A stretch of DNA of 64,000 bases from contig CM055272.1 in NCBI GenBank assembly GCA_029237695.1, positions 29,150,791-29,214,790 of the forward strand, written 5' to 3'. Source of the DNA: Conchocele bisecta. Taxonomy: Eukaryota > Mollusca > Bivalvia > Lucinida > Thyasiridae. The notes under the pieces were generated by a model, which made no database searches, was not told the DNA's origin, and saw nothing but the letters and a program-made list of their open reading frames with translations. Position numbers and translations under genes: made by a program. The stretch's first letter is position 1, and every line of letters starts with the position of its first letter. This document shows positions 22,287 to 32,939 of the stretch, in pieces.

Positions 22287-23645
22287 AACAAGAGTTGTCA
22301 GAAGACAACGAAGCTCGCCTGTTGGCAGCCTTCACTCAAACTTGGCACAGTTGCATAAAAAACCTTGCGTTAAGGGGCGTGCGGTGGACCTTGACATTGG
22401 GGTCAGAGGTGCAAGGTGGGTCATGGGTTTGCTATAGCATGATATAGCATATTAAGATGAATGCTTGAATGAAATATCAATGCGCTCCCTGAAAACAGAA
22501 GTAAAACAAAATTTAACCCAACGTTAAGTTTATGAACGTACTAAGTTTGTGATTGTCTACAGCATGATAGCTATTCACATGAGGAATGCATGTATGAATG
22601 TGCTAAGTTTGTGACCTTGACCTTGGGGAAAGTGATGGGGGGTCATGGATTTGCTGTAGCACAATAGAGGATCATCAGATGAATGCATACATGTATGAAA
22701 TATCAAAGCATTCCCTGTAAAGAAACAGAAGTTACACAACATTTACCCCAACGTTAAGTTTATGAACATGCTAAGTTTGTGACCTTAACCTTGGGGTAAG
22801 GGTTGAGTGGTGGGTTGTGTATTTGCTACAGCATGATAGAGGGTCATCTGAGGAATGCATGTATTAGATATCAAGGTGTTCCATGAAAGGAAACAGATGT
22901 TATAAGACATTTACCCCAACGTTAAGTTTATGAATGTGCTAAGTTTGTGACCTTGACCTTGGGGTAACGGGTGGGTCATGGATTTGCTATAGCACAATAG
23001 AGTATCATCAGATGAATTCATGTATGAAATATCAAGACGTTCCATGAAAGGAAACCGACGTTATAAGACATTTACCCCAACGTTAAGTTTATGAATGTAC
23101 CAAGTTTGTGACCTTAATCTTTGGGAAAGGGGTGAGAGTTGGGTCATGGATTTGCTATAGTACGATAGAATATCATCAGATGAATGCATGTATGAAATAT
23201 GAAGGTATTCCCTGTAAATAAACAGAAGTTACACAACATTTACCCCAACGTTAAGTTTATGAATGTGCTAGGTTTGTGACCTTGACCGTGGGGTAAGGGT
23301 TGGGTGGCGAGTCGTGGATTTGCTACAGCATGATAAAGGGTCATTTGAGGAATGCATGTATGAAATATCAAGGCGTTCCATGAAAGAAAACAGATGTTAT
23401 AATACATTTACCCCAACGTTAAGTTTATGAATGTGCTAAGTTTGTGACCTTGACCTTGGGGTAAGGATGGGCGGTGGGTCATGGATTTGCTATAGCACGA
23501 TAGAGTATCATCAGATGAATGCATGTATGAAATATGAAGGCATTCCCTGTAAATAAACAGAAGTTACACAACAATTACCCCAACGTTAAGTTTATGAACA
23601 TGCTAAGTTTGTGACCTTGACCTTGGGGTAAGGGTTGGGTGGTGG
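22287..23645 (+). repeat. T4 element, copy A: eight ~162-bp units
   Basis: The head ACAAGAGTTGTCAGAAGACA precedes units with TTTACCCCAACGTTAAGTTT, ATGTGCTAAGTTTGTGACC, TTGACCTTGGGGTAA and GGTCATGGATTTGCTATAGC. Unit spacing is about 162 bp. Confidence 0.85.
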
Positions 23646-24083
23646 GTCACTTCACCTGGACTGGACCACTTAACCTTCTGGAGCCCGCCCCACCCTCACG
23701 GGACGGGCTACACCCCACGCAATACACCAGACTCAACCTCGTGTATACTACTCGTGTGTACTACAGCACTGCTCGGGGCCTGGACCACTTCACCTCCTGG
23801 ACTGGACGACTTAACCCCTGGAGACCGCCCCCGCCCCTACCCCACCAGCACCCATACCGCTCCTAATTATAGCATTCAAGGGAGAGCCAGTGGAAAGGAG
23901 AGCCCCCCACGCCCCTCGCCGGCCAAGGGCTCGCCCCGAGCGTGAGCCGGACGATGCACAAGTGGCGCTGGTGCGAAATAAATCTTGCCCGAAAGTTTTA
24001 TGCTTCGTAAGGTGGCACTGACGGAACTGCCGGGCAGTATGGTGGCTGGATCTCCCCCGTCGTCAGACGCGCGAATAAGCATA
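23646..24083. other. GC-rich left end of the Polinton-like element, copy A
   Basis: Composition jumps to GC-rich. CTGGACTGGACCACTTAACC and CTGGACTGGACGACTTAACC are two copies of an internal repeat, each followed by a GAGCCCGCCCC- or GAGACCGCCCC-like block. It could be the element terminus or non-coding edge. No matching inverted copy was seen near 44.6 kb. Confidence 0.45.
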
Positions 24084-24617
24084 TCACGTCCCGATGCGGG
24101 CGAGGAGTCCTTCTCTCGTCGGCCCGCCCCTCCATGACAAGTTTTTTTACGTCTTCGTCTGCAAGAATTTGTGGTCGGGCCTTGGACCGGATCGCACCCT
24201 TTAACTCCTGGTACCTGGCCATCTCTTCAAGAACTGTTTGAACTCACTATGTGATATATCGTTGTCGGCTATCGCTTTCGACACGATAACGTCGATACTG
24301 TTCTTCTTTGACCTCGTGAGAACTGCTATTCGGTCGTGCTTGCGACTCTTGGCATCGAGTTTGCGGGCCACCAGTCTGTCGCCATGCAGAACAGGCCCGC
24401 CCAAGCTGCGACCGTACTCAAGACCACCGCGATCGGTGCGGCGACGACAGTTGTCAACAAAGACACACTCCCCATCCCGCTCACAACGGAAGCTGAGGCT
24501 AGCGTGGTGTTCACTAGCTCGACGATGTTGATTGCCCGCCTATATATTTTTTGCATGGCCCGTCCGCGTCTCTCCCTCACGCTGGAGAATCTGTTGTATC
24601 TCAACAATCCGGCTCAT
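24084..24617 (-). pseudogene. Polinton-like small hydrophobic/coiled protein (copy A), frameshifted
   Basis: The start is chosen at 24617 (MSRIVEIQQILQ...). Further on come a hydrophobic Gly/Ala/Val segment (ASASVVSGMGSVSLLTTVVA) and a charged C-terminal part with KHDRIAVL, NSIDVIVSKAIADNDIS and ARYQELKGAIRSKARPQ. This order (amphipathic start, hydrophobic hairpin, KHD-type helix) matches a family I recall from virus-like integrating elements of cnidarians and molluscs; its function is unknown to me and may be virion-associated or membrane-associated. The frame is broken after about residue 16 and again before the KHDR region. Copy B is at 28540-29080. Third in a minus-strand run of three genes. 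Confidence 0.55.
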
Positions 24618-24633
24618 CCTGAAAGATTCCGGG

Positions 24634-25230
24634 TCAACCCACCCCCGACGGCAGCTCAAGATATAGTTTTTCCATCATAAATCCTAGCTTGATTAACAGT
24701 GTCACCACAGTGGAGGAACTCGATTGGTCGGCGATTTTTGCAGCAAAGTTAATAACACTACCGGCAGGGACTTTAATTGGAGTGTCATCGAATATCGTAA
24801 ACCCTGACCTCTGCCCCACGTGCTTGGTGACGCCAGACTTCTGGTCTACCCCGTTCATGACTAGATTCACTCGGACTTCGGTAGTAGCATGCCTGTCCCT
24901 AAAAGTTGACCGAGCAGACCGACATTCGCAGAACCGTCCTGGACGCTGCCATAGTGTACCTGTATATACCGTTTGCTCTCATTGGTGCCAAATGAATATT
25001 CGTGGTCCCCCGCGCGCAGTGCACCCCGCTCCTCGGCCCAAACTGTTTATGACTGGCTTTCGAGCTTGCAATTGCCGCATGTGTGCAATCGCCGTAGTCG
25101 CCTCTATGCAGGCATGCACTACGATCCCCTCTATCCTTCTCATTGCCGCCCCATCGTTGCTGTCTGTGCCCGCGACAGGAACGTCCTGTTCTGCGCTTGC
25201 GCTGGAACTGCCTGGCCCGTATATGCTCAT
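24634..25230 (-). pseudogene. Polinton-like beta-rich, possibly fibre/spike-like protein (copy A), frameshifted
   Basis: The start is at 25230 (MSIYGPGSSSASAE...). The C-terminal half contains WAEERGALRAGDHEYSFG, VNLVMNGV, GVTKHVGQRSGFTIFDDTPI and AGSVINFAAK, a beta-rich pattern like the trimeric head-type proteins encoded by related elements. That role is inference. In copy A the frame is lost after KPVI by one extra T relative to copy B, which reads on through WAEERG. It lies between the two other minus-strand genes, with only a few bases between frames. Confidence 0.55.
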
Positions 25231-25239
25231 GATAATGCT

Positions 25240-25817
25240 TATTTCGGTTAATCTTTTATCAGTTATTTCGAGAACGGCTGAAATCGGGTAGTCGTTCTTT
25301 AATTCTTGCGCTTTAACCAAACGTTTCATCTCGGGGGTTGGGGAAGTCTAAGGTCAGGGTCTCGTCGTGCACCCTGAGCGTTTTCGTGAAGGCGAAGCCC
25401 ACCGGCACATTACCGACGTGCTCGCCCGCCCCAAACCATCCATTGTTGTCGGAGTATGTTGTTGTAAAAAACCCGAGCCGCACTGCCAAACGCCGGGGTG
25501 ATCCTTACCGGTTGGAGGGCTCGACGGTCAAGGTCGCGAGTTCCGGTGGCTTTCGAGATTGCGAGGCTGGCTCGGCCACCAAGCTCCGATGCAACAAAAG
25601 CTTGGAGGGCTCTCAAACTCCAAAGACCGGGGGTCAGCTTTACGCCTACTGGGGGGCCGTCCTTCAGGTAGCCAAACCCTTCGTTCTCCCCCACGTTTCG
25701 CCAGCCGACCGTGAAGGTGATTGATCTGGGGCCGGCGTGGCGTTCTCCGCAAGAATTGTCGATCGGTTTCTGAAGTGTGCAAGCCCCCCTTTGAACATTG
25801 GTAAGCTTAGTAAACAT
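25240..25817 (-). pseudogene. Polinton-like putative capsid-associated protein (copy A), frameshifted
   Basis: The ATG at 25817 gives MFTKLTNVQRG..., then ITFTVGWRNVGENEGFGYL, LTPGLWSLRALQAF, and, after a frame change, NVPVGFAFTKTLRVH and NDYPISAVLEI near the C terminus. The P-G-L-(W/Y) motif, FTKTLRVH and PIS(A/V)VLEI match a conserved family in Hydra/coral/mollusc virus-like elements that I would place with minor capsid or penton-like proteins. Function is inferred. Copy A is interrupted near 25540 by an extra T that copy B lacks, and copy A reads into the next gene where copy B stops. Confidence 0.55.
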
Positions 25818-25869
25818 GATAATATCTTCTTGATATCCATGGATACCAAGGCGTTTGGCTTTATTTCTG

Positions 25870-26009
25870 ATGCAAAATACCGGTCCGGCGGGGTCTACGC
25901 CGCTGAGGCGGGCGCTCACCAGCTGGTGCACCATTATCCAAGTTCACAGCTCCACTGTTGGGACAACAGCTGGAACAGGCTTTCAAAACAACTTCCCCAG
26001 CGTGTTTGA
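25870..26009 (+). pseudogene. 5' end of the plus-strand Polinton-like gene (copy A), cut by a T6 element
   Basis: The ATG at 25870 opens a frame divergent from the minus-strand gene starting at 25817, with a 52-bp gap. It runs about 46 codons to a T6 element at 26010. In copy B the equivalent gene resumes on the far side of the insertion at 31867; copy A has no continuation because the duplication ends inside T6. Confidence 0.5.
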
Positions 26010-27236
26010 AAACAAGAGGGCCATGATGGCCCTAATTCGCTCACCTGACTCCATGAACACCAGAGGAGAATGTGACATTGAGTTCATGTGTTTTAAAAAA
26101 ATTGTGCTATTTTTAGATGGCGGTCATCTTGGATTAAGCGATGACTCTCATTTTACAAAATCTGAAAATGCTTCACCCAGCATCGGCCATGTGGTTCCTG
26201 AGAAAAAGACGTTAACAATCTTGAATAAATGGACCTTTTGGTGGCCATCATGGATGACATAATCATCCGATTCCGACAAATATTGCACCAGAGTGATCGC
26301 CTCATTGATACCTTCAATTTGATATATGACATGACCATATTCAGTCAAAAATAAAATTTGACCCCAATTTGACCCCACGGGCCACGCCCATTTTTGACCC
26401 CGGGGTCACCATTTTAACAACTTTCAAAGAGCAATGTACATCGATCATTCCTACCAAGTTTCGTCGAAATCCGTTAAGCGGTTCATGAGAAGAAGATTTT
26501 TTAAGAATTTATGCTATTTTTAGACGGCGGCCATCTTGGATTAGCGATGACCTCCATTTTAACAAATCTGAAAAGGCTTCACCCATGGACCATAACTTTT
26601 AAGTTTGGCTACAATGGGCCAAGCGGTTCATGTGAAGAAGAATTTTGAAATCTCTAATAAAAGAACGACCTTTTGACCTTTCGGCGGCCATCTTAGATGA
26701 CGTAATCATCTAATATTGAAAAAAAATATATGCACCATCGTGATCGTCTTGTCGATACCTTCGATATGATATATGACACGGCCACATTCGGTCAAATGTG
26801 AAATTTGACCCCTAATTAACATGTACATGTACAGCCCCGCCCATTTTTGAACCAGGGGCCACCATATGAACAAATCTGAAACAGCGTTAACTATTGATCA
26901 TTCATACCAAGTTTCGTGACCTGTTCAATGGCGACCATCCTGGATTAGCGACGACCTCCATTCTAACAAATCTTAAAATAAGTAACGCATAGACACTCCA
27001 TGTGAAGTTTCGTCAACATCGGGTAATTAAGCGATACGGAAGAAGATGATGTAACTGTACCCTAAAAATTTAACGAAAATCTTACGGACGCAAATTTCTA
27101 AGTAATTTGATCTTGACCGTGAATATGAAGGCCGCATGGGTGTGATATGGAATGAAAATATAGATGATGATAAGGAAGTATATGAAGTTTGAGGTCAATC
27201 CAACATACCGTTACAGAGATATTGGATGTATACCCA
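26010..27236 (+). repeat. T6 element, first part, running into copy B of the duplication
   Basis: Starts ACAAGAGGGCCATGATGGCC next to the interrupted gene. The junction from copy A to copy B lies inside it at about 26690. A T3 fragment closes the block (27070-27230). Confidence 0.7.
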
Positions 27237-28095
27237 ACAAGAGTTGTCAGAAGACAACGAAGCTCGCCTGTTGGCAGCCTTCACTCAAACTTGGCACAGT
27301 TGCATAAAAAACCTTGCGTTAAGGGGCGTGCGGTGGACCTTGACATTGGGGTCAGTGGTGCAAGGTGGGTCGTGGGTTTGCTATAGCATGATATAGCATA
27401 TTAAGATGAATGCTTGTATGAAATATCAATGCGCTCCCTGAAAACAGAAGTAAAACAAAATTTAACCCAACGTTAAGTTTATGAACGCACTAAGTTTGTG
27501 ATTGTCTACAGCATGATAGCTATTCACATGAGGAATGCATGTATGAATGTGCTAAGTTTGTGACCTTGACCTTGGGGAAAGTGATGGGGGGTCATGGATT
27601 TGCTGTAGCACAATAGAGGATCATCAGATGAATGCATACATGTATGAAATATCAAAGCATTCCCTGTAAAGAAACAGAAGTTACACAACATTTACCCCAA
27701 CGTTAAGTTTATGAACATGCTAAGTTTGTGACCTTAACCTTGGGGTAAGGGTTGAGTGGTGGGTTGTGTATTTGCTACAGCATGATAGAGGGTCATCTGA
27801 GGAATGCATGTATTAGATATCAAGGTGTTCCATGAAAGGAAACAGATGTTATAAGACATTTACCCCAACGTTAAGTTTATGAATGTGCTAAGTTTGTGAC
27901 CTTGACCTTGGGGTAAGGATGGGCGGTGGGTCATGGATTTGCTATAGCACGATAGAGTATCATCAGATGAATGCATGTATGAAATATGAAGGCATTCCCT
28001 GTAAATAAACAGAAGTTACACAACAATTACCCCAACGTTAAGTTTATGAACATGCTAAGTTTGTGACCTTGACCTTGGGGTAAGGGTTGGGTGGT
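27237..28095 (+). repeat. T4 element, copy B: five ~162-bp units
   Basis: Same head and unit sequence as 22287-23645 but three units shorter. The missing units correspond to about 22955-23440 in copy A. Confidence 0.85.
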
Positions 28096-28539
28096 GGGTC
28101 ACTTCACCTCCTGGACTGGACAACTTAACCTTCTGGAGCCCGCCCCACCCTCACGGGACGGGCTACACCCCACGCAATACACCAGACTCAACCTCGTGTA
28201 TACTACTCGTGTGTACTACAGCACTGCTCGGGGCCTGGACCACTTCACCTCCTGGACTGGACGACTTAACCCCTGGAGACCGCCCCCGCCCCTACCCCAC
28301 CAGCACCCATACCGCTCCTAATTATAGCATTACAAGGGAGAGCCAGTGGAAAGGAGAGCCCCCCACGCCCCTCGCCGGCCAAGGGCTCGCCCCGAGCGTG
28401 AGCCGGACGATGCACAAGTGGCGCTGGTGCGAAATAAATCTTGCCCGAAAGTTTTATGCTTCGTAAGGTGGCACTGACGGAACTGCCGGGCAGTATGGTG
28501 GCTGGATCTCCCCCGTCGTCAGACGCGCGAATAAGCATA
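28096..28539. other. GC-rich left end of the Polinton-like element, copy B
   Basis: Matches 23646-24083, including the paired CTGGACTGGAC blocks; no gene assigned. Confidence 0.45.
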
Positions 28540-29080
28540 TCACGTCCCGAGGCGGGCGAGGAGTCCTTCTCTCGTCGGCCCGCCCCTCCATGACAAGTTT
28601 TTTTACGTCTTCGTCTGCAAGAATTTGTGGTCGGGCCTTGGACCGGATCGCACCCTTTTACTCCTGGTACCTGGCCATCTCTTCAAGAACTGTTTGAACT
28701 CACTATGTGATATATCGTTGTCGGCTATCGCTTTCGACACGATAACGTCAATACTGTTCTTCTTTGACCTCGCGAGAACTGCTATTCGGTCATGCTTGCG
28801 ACTCTTGGCATCGAGTTTGCGGGCCACCAGTCTGCTCGCCATGCAAAACAGGCCCGCCCAAGCTGCGACCGCACTCAAGACCACCGCGATCGGTGCGGCG
28901 ACGACAGTTGTCAACAAAGACACACTCCCAATCCCGCTCACAACGGAAGCTGAGGCTAGCGTGGTGTTCACTAGCTCGACGATGTTGATTTGCCCGCCGC
29001 CCTATATATTTTTTGCATGGCCCGTCCGCGTCTCCTCCCTCACGCTGGAGAATCTGTTGTATCTCAACAATCCGGCTCAT
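28540..29080 (-). pseudogene. Polinton-like small hydrophobic/coiled protein (copy B), frameshifted
   Basis: The start is at 29080 (MSRIVEIQQILQREGGDADG...). From about 28971 the frame is clean through the hydrophobic ASASVVSGIGSVSLLTTVVA segment, the cysteine-containing AWAGLFCMAS and the KHDRIAVLARSKKNSIDVIV block, better preserved than copy A. A break remains between residue 25 and the hydrophobic part, and another near 28690 before the final ELKGAIRSK region. Function unknown. Confidence 0.55.
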
Positions 29081-29118
29081 CCTGAAAGATTCCGGGTCAA
29101 GCCACCCCGGACGGCAGC

Positions 29119-29694
29119 TCAAGATATAGTTTTTCCATCATAAATCCTAGCTTGATTAACAGTGTCACCACAGTGGAGGAACTCGATTGGTCGGCGATTT
29201 TTAGCAGCAAAGTTAATAACACTACCGGCAGGGACTTTAATTGGAGTGTCATCGAATATCGTAAACCCTGACCTCTGCCCCACGTGCTTGGTGACGCCAG
29301 ACTTCTGGTCTACCCCGTTCATGACTAGATTCACTCGGACTTCGGTAGTAGCATGCCTGTCCCTAAAAGTTGACCGAGCAGACCGACATTCGCAGAACCG
29401 TCCTGGACGCTGCCATAGTGTATCCTGTATATACCGTTTGCTCTCACTGGTGCCAAATGAATATTCGTGGTCCCCCGCGCGCAGTGCACCCCGCTCCTCG
29501 GCCCAAACTGTTATGACTGGCTTTCGAGCTTGCAATTGCCGCATGTGTGCAATCGCCGTAGTCGCCTCTATGCAGGCATGCACTACGATCCCCTCTATCC
29601 TTCTCATTGCCGCCCCATCGTTGCTGTCTGTGCCCGCGACAGGAACGTCCTGTTCTGCGCTTGCGCTGGAACTGCCTGGCCCGTATATGCTCAT
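29119..29694 (-). pseudogene. Polinton-like beta-rich, possibly fibre/spike-like protein (copy B), nearly full frame
   Basis: A 191-codon frame from ATG 29694 runs to 29119 and contains VWAEERGALRAGDHEYSFGT, VNLVMNGVDQ, TKHVGQRSGFTIFDD and PAGSVINFAAK. Only the last ~25 codons are out of frame relative to copy A (one extra A near 29203). This is the best-preserved gene of the element. The N-terminal part is polar, the C-terminal part beta-rich. Surface or attachment-type role is inference from family resemblance. Confidence 0.6.
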
Positions 29695-29709
29695 GATAAT
29701 GCTTATCGG

Positions 29710-30275
29710 TTAATCTTTATCAGTTATTTCGAGAACGGCTGAAATCGGGTAGTCGTTCTTTAATTCTTGCGCTTTACCAAACGTTTCATCTCGGGGGTTG
29801 GGAAGTCTAAGGTCAGGGTCTCGTCGTGCACCCTGAGCGTTTTCGTGAAGGCGAAGCCCACCGGCACATTACCGACGTGCTCGCCCGCCCCAAACCATCC
29901 ATTGTTGTCGGAGTATGTTGTTGTAAAAAACCCGAGCCGCACTGCCAAACGCCGGGGTGATCCTTACCGGTTGGAGGGCTCGACGGTCAAGGTCGCGAGT
30001 CCGGTGGCTTTCGAGATTGCGAGGCTGGCTCGGCCACCAAGCTCCGATGCAACAAAAGCTTGGAGGGCTCTCAAACTCCAAAGACCGGGGGTCAGCTTTA
30101 CGCCTACTGGGGGGCCGTCCTTCAGGTAGCCGAACCCTTCGTTCTCCCCCACGTTTCGCCAGCCGACCGTGAAGGTGATTGATCTGGGGCCGGCGTGGCG
30201 TTCCCCGCAAGAATTGTCGATCGGTTTCTGAAGTGTGCAAGCCCCCCTTTGAACATTGGTAAGCTTAGTAAACAT
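29710..30275 (-). pseudogene. Polinton-like putative capsid-associated protein (copy B), one frameshift
   Basis: ATG at 30275. A clean frame runs to 29964, ending TLTVEPSNR then stop; the second half continues in another frame (29760-29948) with FFTTTYSDNNGWFGAGEHVG and AFTKTLRVH. The gene ends with PISAVLEI, a few residues and TAA at 29710-29712, 16 bp before the next gene start. It is divergent from the plus-strand gene at 30328, so a shared promoter in the 52-bp gap is likely. The capsid-related role is inferred. Confidence 0.6.
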
Positions 30276-30327
30276 GATAATATCTTCTTGATATCCATGG
30301 ATACCAAGGCGTTAGGCTTTATTTCTG
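30276..30327. promoter_or_regulatory. 52-bp divergent intergenic region between two element genes
   Basis: It separates the minus-strand ATG at 30275 from the plus-strand ATG at 30328; the same gap exists in copy A (25818-25869). Such head-to-head spacing implies a bidirectional promoter. No TATA box is evident. Confidence 0.35.
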
Positions 30328-30469
30328 ATGCAAAATACCGGTCCGGCGGGGTCTACGCCGCTGAGGCGGGCACTCACCAGCTGGTGCACTATTATCCAAG
30401 TTCACAGCTCCACTGTTGGGACAACAGCTGGAACAGGCTTTCAAAACAACTTCCCCAGCGTGTTTGAAA
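30328..30469 (+). pseudogene. 5' end of the plus-strand Polinton-like gene (copy B), part 1 of 3
   Basis: The ATG at 30328 opens about 47 codons before a T6 insertion at 30470. Part 2 is at 31867-32558 and part 3 at 40934-41435. Only the order and strand of the parts argue for one gene here, because this N-terminal stretch shows no motif. Confidence 0.5.
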
Positions 30470-31866
30470 ACAAGAGGGCCATGATGGCCCTAATTCGCTC
30501 ACCTGACTCCATGAACACCAGAGGAGAATGTGACATTGAGTTCATGTGTTTTAAAAAAATTGTGCTATTTTTAGATGGCGGTCATCTTGGATTAAGCGAT
30601 GACTCTCATTTTACAAAATCTGAAAATGCTTCACCCAGCATCGGCCATGTGGTTCCTGAGAAAAAGACGTTAACAATCTTGAATAAATGGACCTTTTGGT
30701 GGCCATCATGGATGACATAATCATCCGATTCCGACAAATATTGCACCAGAGTGATCGCCTCATTGATACCTTCAATTTGATATATGACATGACCATATTC
30801 AGTCAAAAATAAAATTTGACCCCAATTTGACCCCACGGGCCACGCCCATTTTTGACCCCGGGTCACCATTTTAACAACTTTCAAAGAGCAATGTACATCG
30901 ATCATTCCTACCAAGTTTCGTCGAAATCCGGCTAGCGGTTCATGAGAAGAAGATTTTTTAAGAATTTATGCTATTTTTAGACGGCGGCCATCTTGGATTA
31001 GCGATGACCTCCATTTTAACAAATCTGAAAAGGCTTCACCCATGGACCATAACTTTTAAGTTTGGCTACCATGGGCCAAGCGGTTCATGTGAAGAAGAAT
31101 TTTGAAATCTCTAATAAAAAGAACGACCTTTTGACATTTCGGCGGCCATCTTGGATGACATAACAATCCGATTTCGACAAAAAATGTACCAGAGTGATCG
31201 CCTCATTGATACCTTCGATTTGATATATAACATGACCATATTCGGTCAAAAATAAAATTTGACCCCACGGGCCACGCCCATTTTTGACCGCGGGGTCACC
31301 ATTTTAACAACTTTGAAAGAGCATTGTACATCGATCATTCCTACCAAGTTTTGTCGAAATCCGGCTAGCGGTTCATGAGAAGATTTTTTAAGAATTTATG
31401 CTATTTTTAGATGGCGGCCATCTTGGATTAGCGATGACCTTCAGATTTTAACAAATCTGAAAAGGCTTCACCCATGGACCATAACTTTTAAGTTTGGCTA
31501 CAATGGGCCAAGCGGTTCATGTGAAGAAGAATTTTGAAATCTCTAATAAAAGAACGACCTTTTGACCTTTCGGCGGCCATCTTGGATGACATAACAATCC
31601 GATTTCGACAGAAAATGCACCAGCGTGATCGCCTCATTGATACCTTCAATTTGATATATGACATGACCATATTCGGTCAAAAATAAAATTTGACCCCACG
31701 GGCCACGCCCATTTTTTACCCCGGGGTCACCATTTTAACAACTTTGAAAGAGCAATGTACATCGATCATTCCTACGTTTGAAAATGTTCACGGACGACGA
31801 CGACGACGACGGACGACGGACACATTGCGGTAACAATAGCTCACATGAGCTTCGCTCAGGTGAGCT
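30470..31866 (+). mobile_element. T6 element, complete copy inserted in the plus-strand gene
   Basis: The left end ACAAGAGGGCCATGATGGCC carries CTCACCTGA, the inverse of TCAGGTGAG at the right end. The 3' end is a hairpin (AGCTCACATGAGC / GCTCAGGTGAGCT) after a (GAC)n tract. Internally, ~435-bp units each hold two GGCGGCCATCTTGGAT blocks. A terminal hairpin and internal tandem units without target duplication resemble non-autonomous Helitron-like elements. No protein is encoded. Confidence 0.75.
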
Positions 31867-32558
31867 AAAAAAAGGCTACCCAAGATTACTACCAACTAGG
31901 TCGTGAACGGATGGAAAGCAACGCCGATGCAGTTTTGGCAGAATCAGCTCAACTTCGCCGTGTGGTGCGCAACAGCCGTATGCGGGGTTGCTGTGGAGGA
32001 CCATATGGCCGCGGAGGAGCCCTTCTTGAGGCCGTTTACAACTTTCACATGTACTACACTATTAGGCGGCTTCTCAAAGAACAGAAAATCTCTCTGCTGC
32101 AGGACGACGGCTGGACTCCCATTTCCAACGCCTACGACCGTAGGGTGTTTGAAAGACTTTGTAACGAACTTGGGGTCTCAAAAGATACGGACGCCAGAAA
32201 GCATTTCCGAGCAGCACAGGCCTTGGGGACGTTCTCATTTGGGGCCACAGGGCTTGGACGCAAAAGGATTTTAGGCACGATCACTCCGGCGACCACATCA
32301 TCAGTCACAACGTCGGGAGTTTTGACCACATAATGATGACCTTCGGGCCGGAAGTGTCCGGCGGCCGGCACTGCGGTGTCTCATCCTGCGATTGGCTACC
32401 TCCAAAACGAGCTCACGTTCATTATATACAGCAAGCTGCTGGGGTCCAGGATGCTTGGGGTATATTTATGTTAGACAAGGGTCTAGGGTTCACGCAGGCC
32501 GGAGTTCTTCGCTTCAACAACTCCATTCATACATACGTCTGCGTAGCAAGCGCGCAGT
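31867..32558 (+). pseudogene. Plus-strand Polinton-like gene, part 2 of 3
   Basis: The open frame starts directly after the T6 end with DYYQLGRERMESNADAVLAE and runs to 32333; a frame change at about 32300-32340 leads to TFGPEVSGG and AGVLRFNNSIHTYV, stopping at an 8.4 kb insertion at 32559. YYQLGRERM, SAQLRRVVR and ISLLQDDGW are motifs I associate with a structural protein of cnidarian/mollusc virus-like elements, possibly the main capsid-type protein; this is inference. Composition (~55% GC) contrasts with the insertions on either side. Confidence 0.55.
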
Positions 32559-32639
32559 CAGGGTTCTCACACAGAAGCTGATATAAAATTCCCTGACATT
32601 TCCCTGACAAAATGCCATTTTTCCCTGACAAAATAATGA

Positions 32640-32939
32640 GCGACGTCATTAACTTAAATTTGTGGTATTCATTTCTTCAAGATTGAAGCCTTAACATGTG
32701 AACTCTAAATTAATGTTGGCCTCAATATATCCTCCCTTTCAGCCAACCCTAACCACCTTTTTGGATGTATTGTGTTAATTTTGTGAAAACAAGTACACAA
32801 TCGCTGGCTACATGTGAAGAATAAACTAGAAAATGTGTTCATAGAACACGGATGCCCCACATATCGCTTTGATAATAAACGAGGCAAAATTTAAAGTCCA
32901 CAAGGGCAGGTAATCCATGACCCGTGGGTCGAATAAAAA
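32640..32939. other. AT-rich interior of the insertion with a T2 head fragment
   Basis: GAACACGGATGCCCCACATA (32846) is a T2 head without array. Nothing else assigned. Confidence 0.5.

Larger units (their letters stand above)
21740..26690. repeat. Tandem segmental duplication, copy A (~4.95 kb)
   Basis: TAGATGACGTAATCATCTAA at 21751 recurs at 26694, and matching order continues to about 26690 and 31140. The repeat edges lie inside GGCGGCCATCTT of T6, which suggests unequal crossing-over between T6 units. Copy A has three more ~162-bp T4 units than copy B, so the offset falls from about 4943 to about 4458 bp. Confidence 0.85.
26691..31140. repeat. Tandem segmental duplication, copy B (~4.45 kb)
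   Basis: The order equals copy A: T6 remnant, T3 fragment, T4 array, GC-rich edge, three minus-strand pseudogenes, plus-strand gene start, T6. The two copies differ mostly by one- to three-base indels, with few substitutions, so they are either very recent or an assembly of two alleles. Confidence 0.85.

Noticed and set aside
24689..25291. 200-codon plus-strand frame (and its copy at 29162-29713)
   Set aside because: Antisense to the beta-rich minus-strand gene, whose motifs are recognisable; the plus frame has none.
31903..32274. 123-codon frame overlapping the plus-strand element gene
   Set aside because: Alternative frame of the region whose other frame carries the YYQLGRERM motif.
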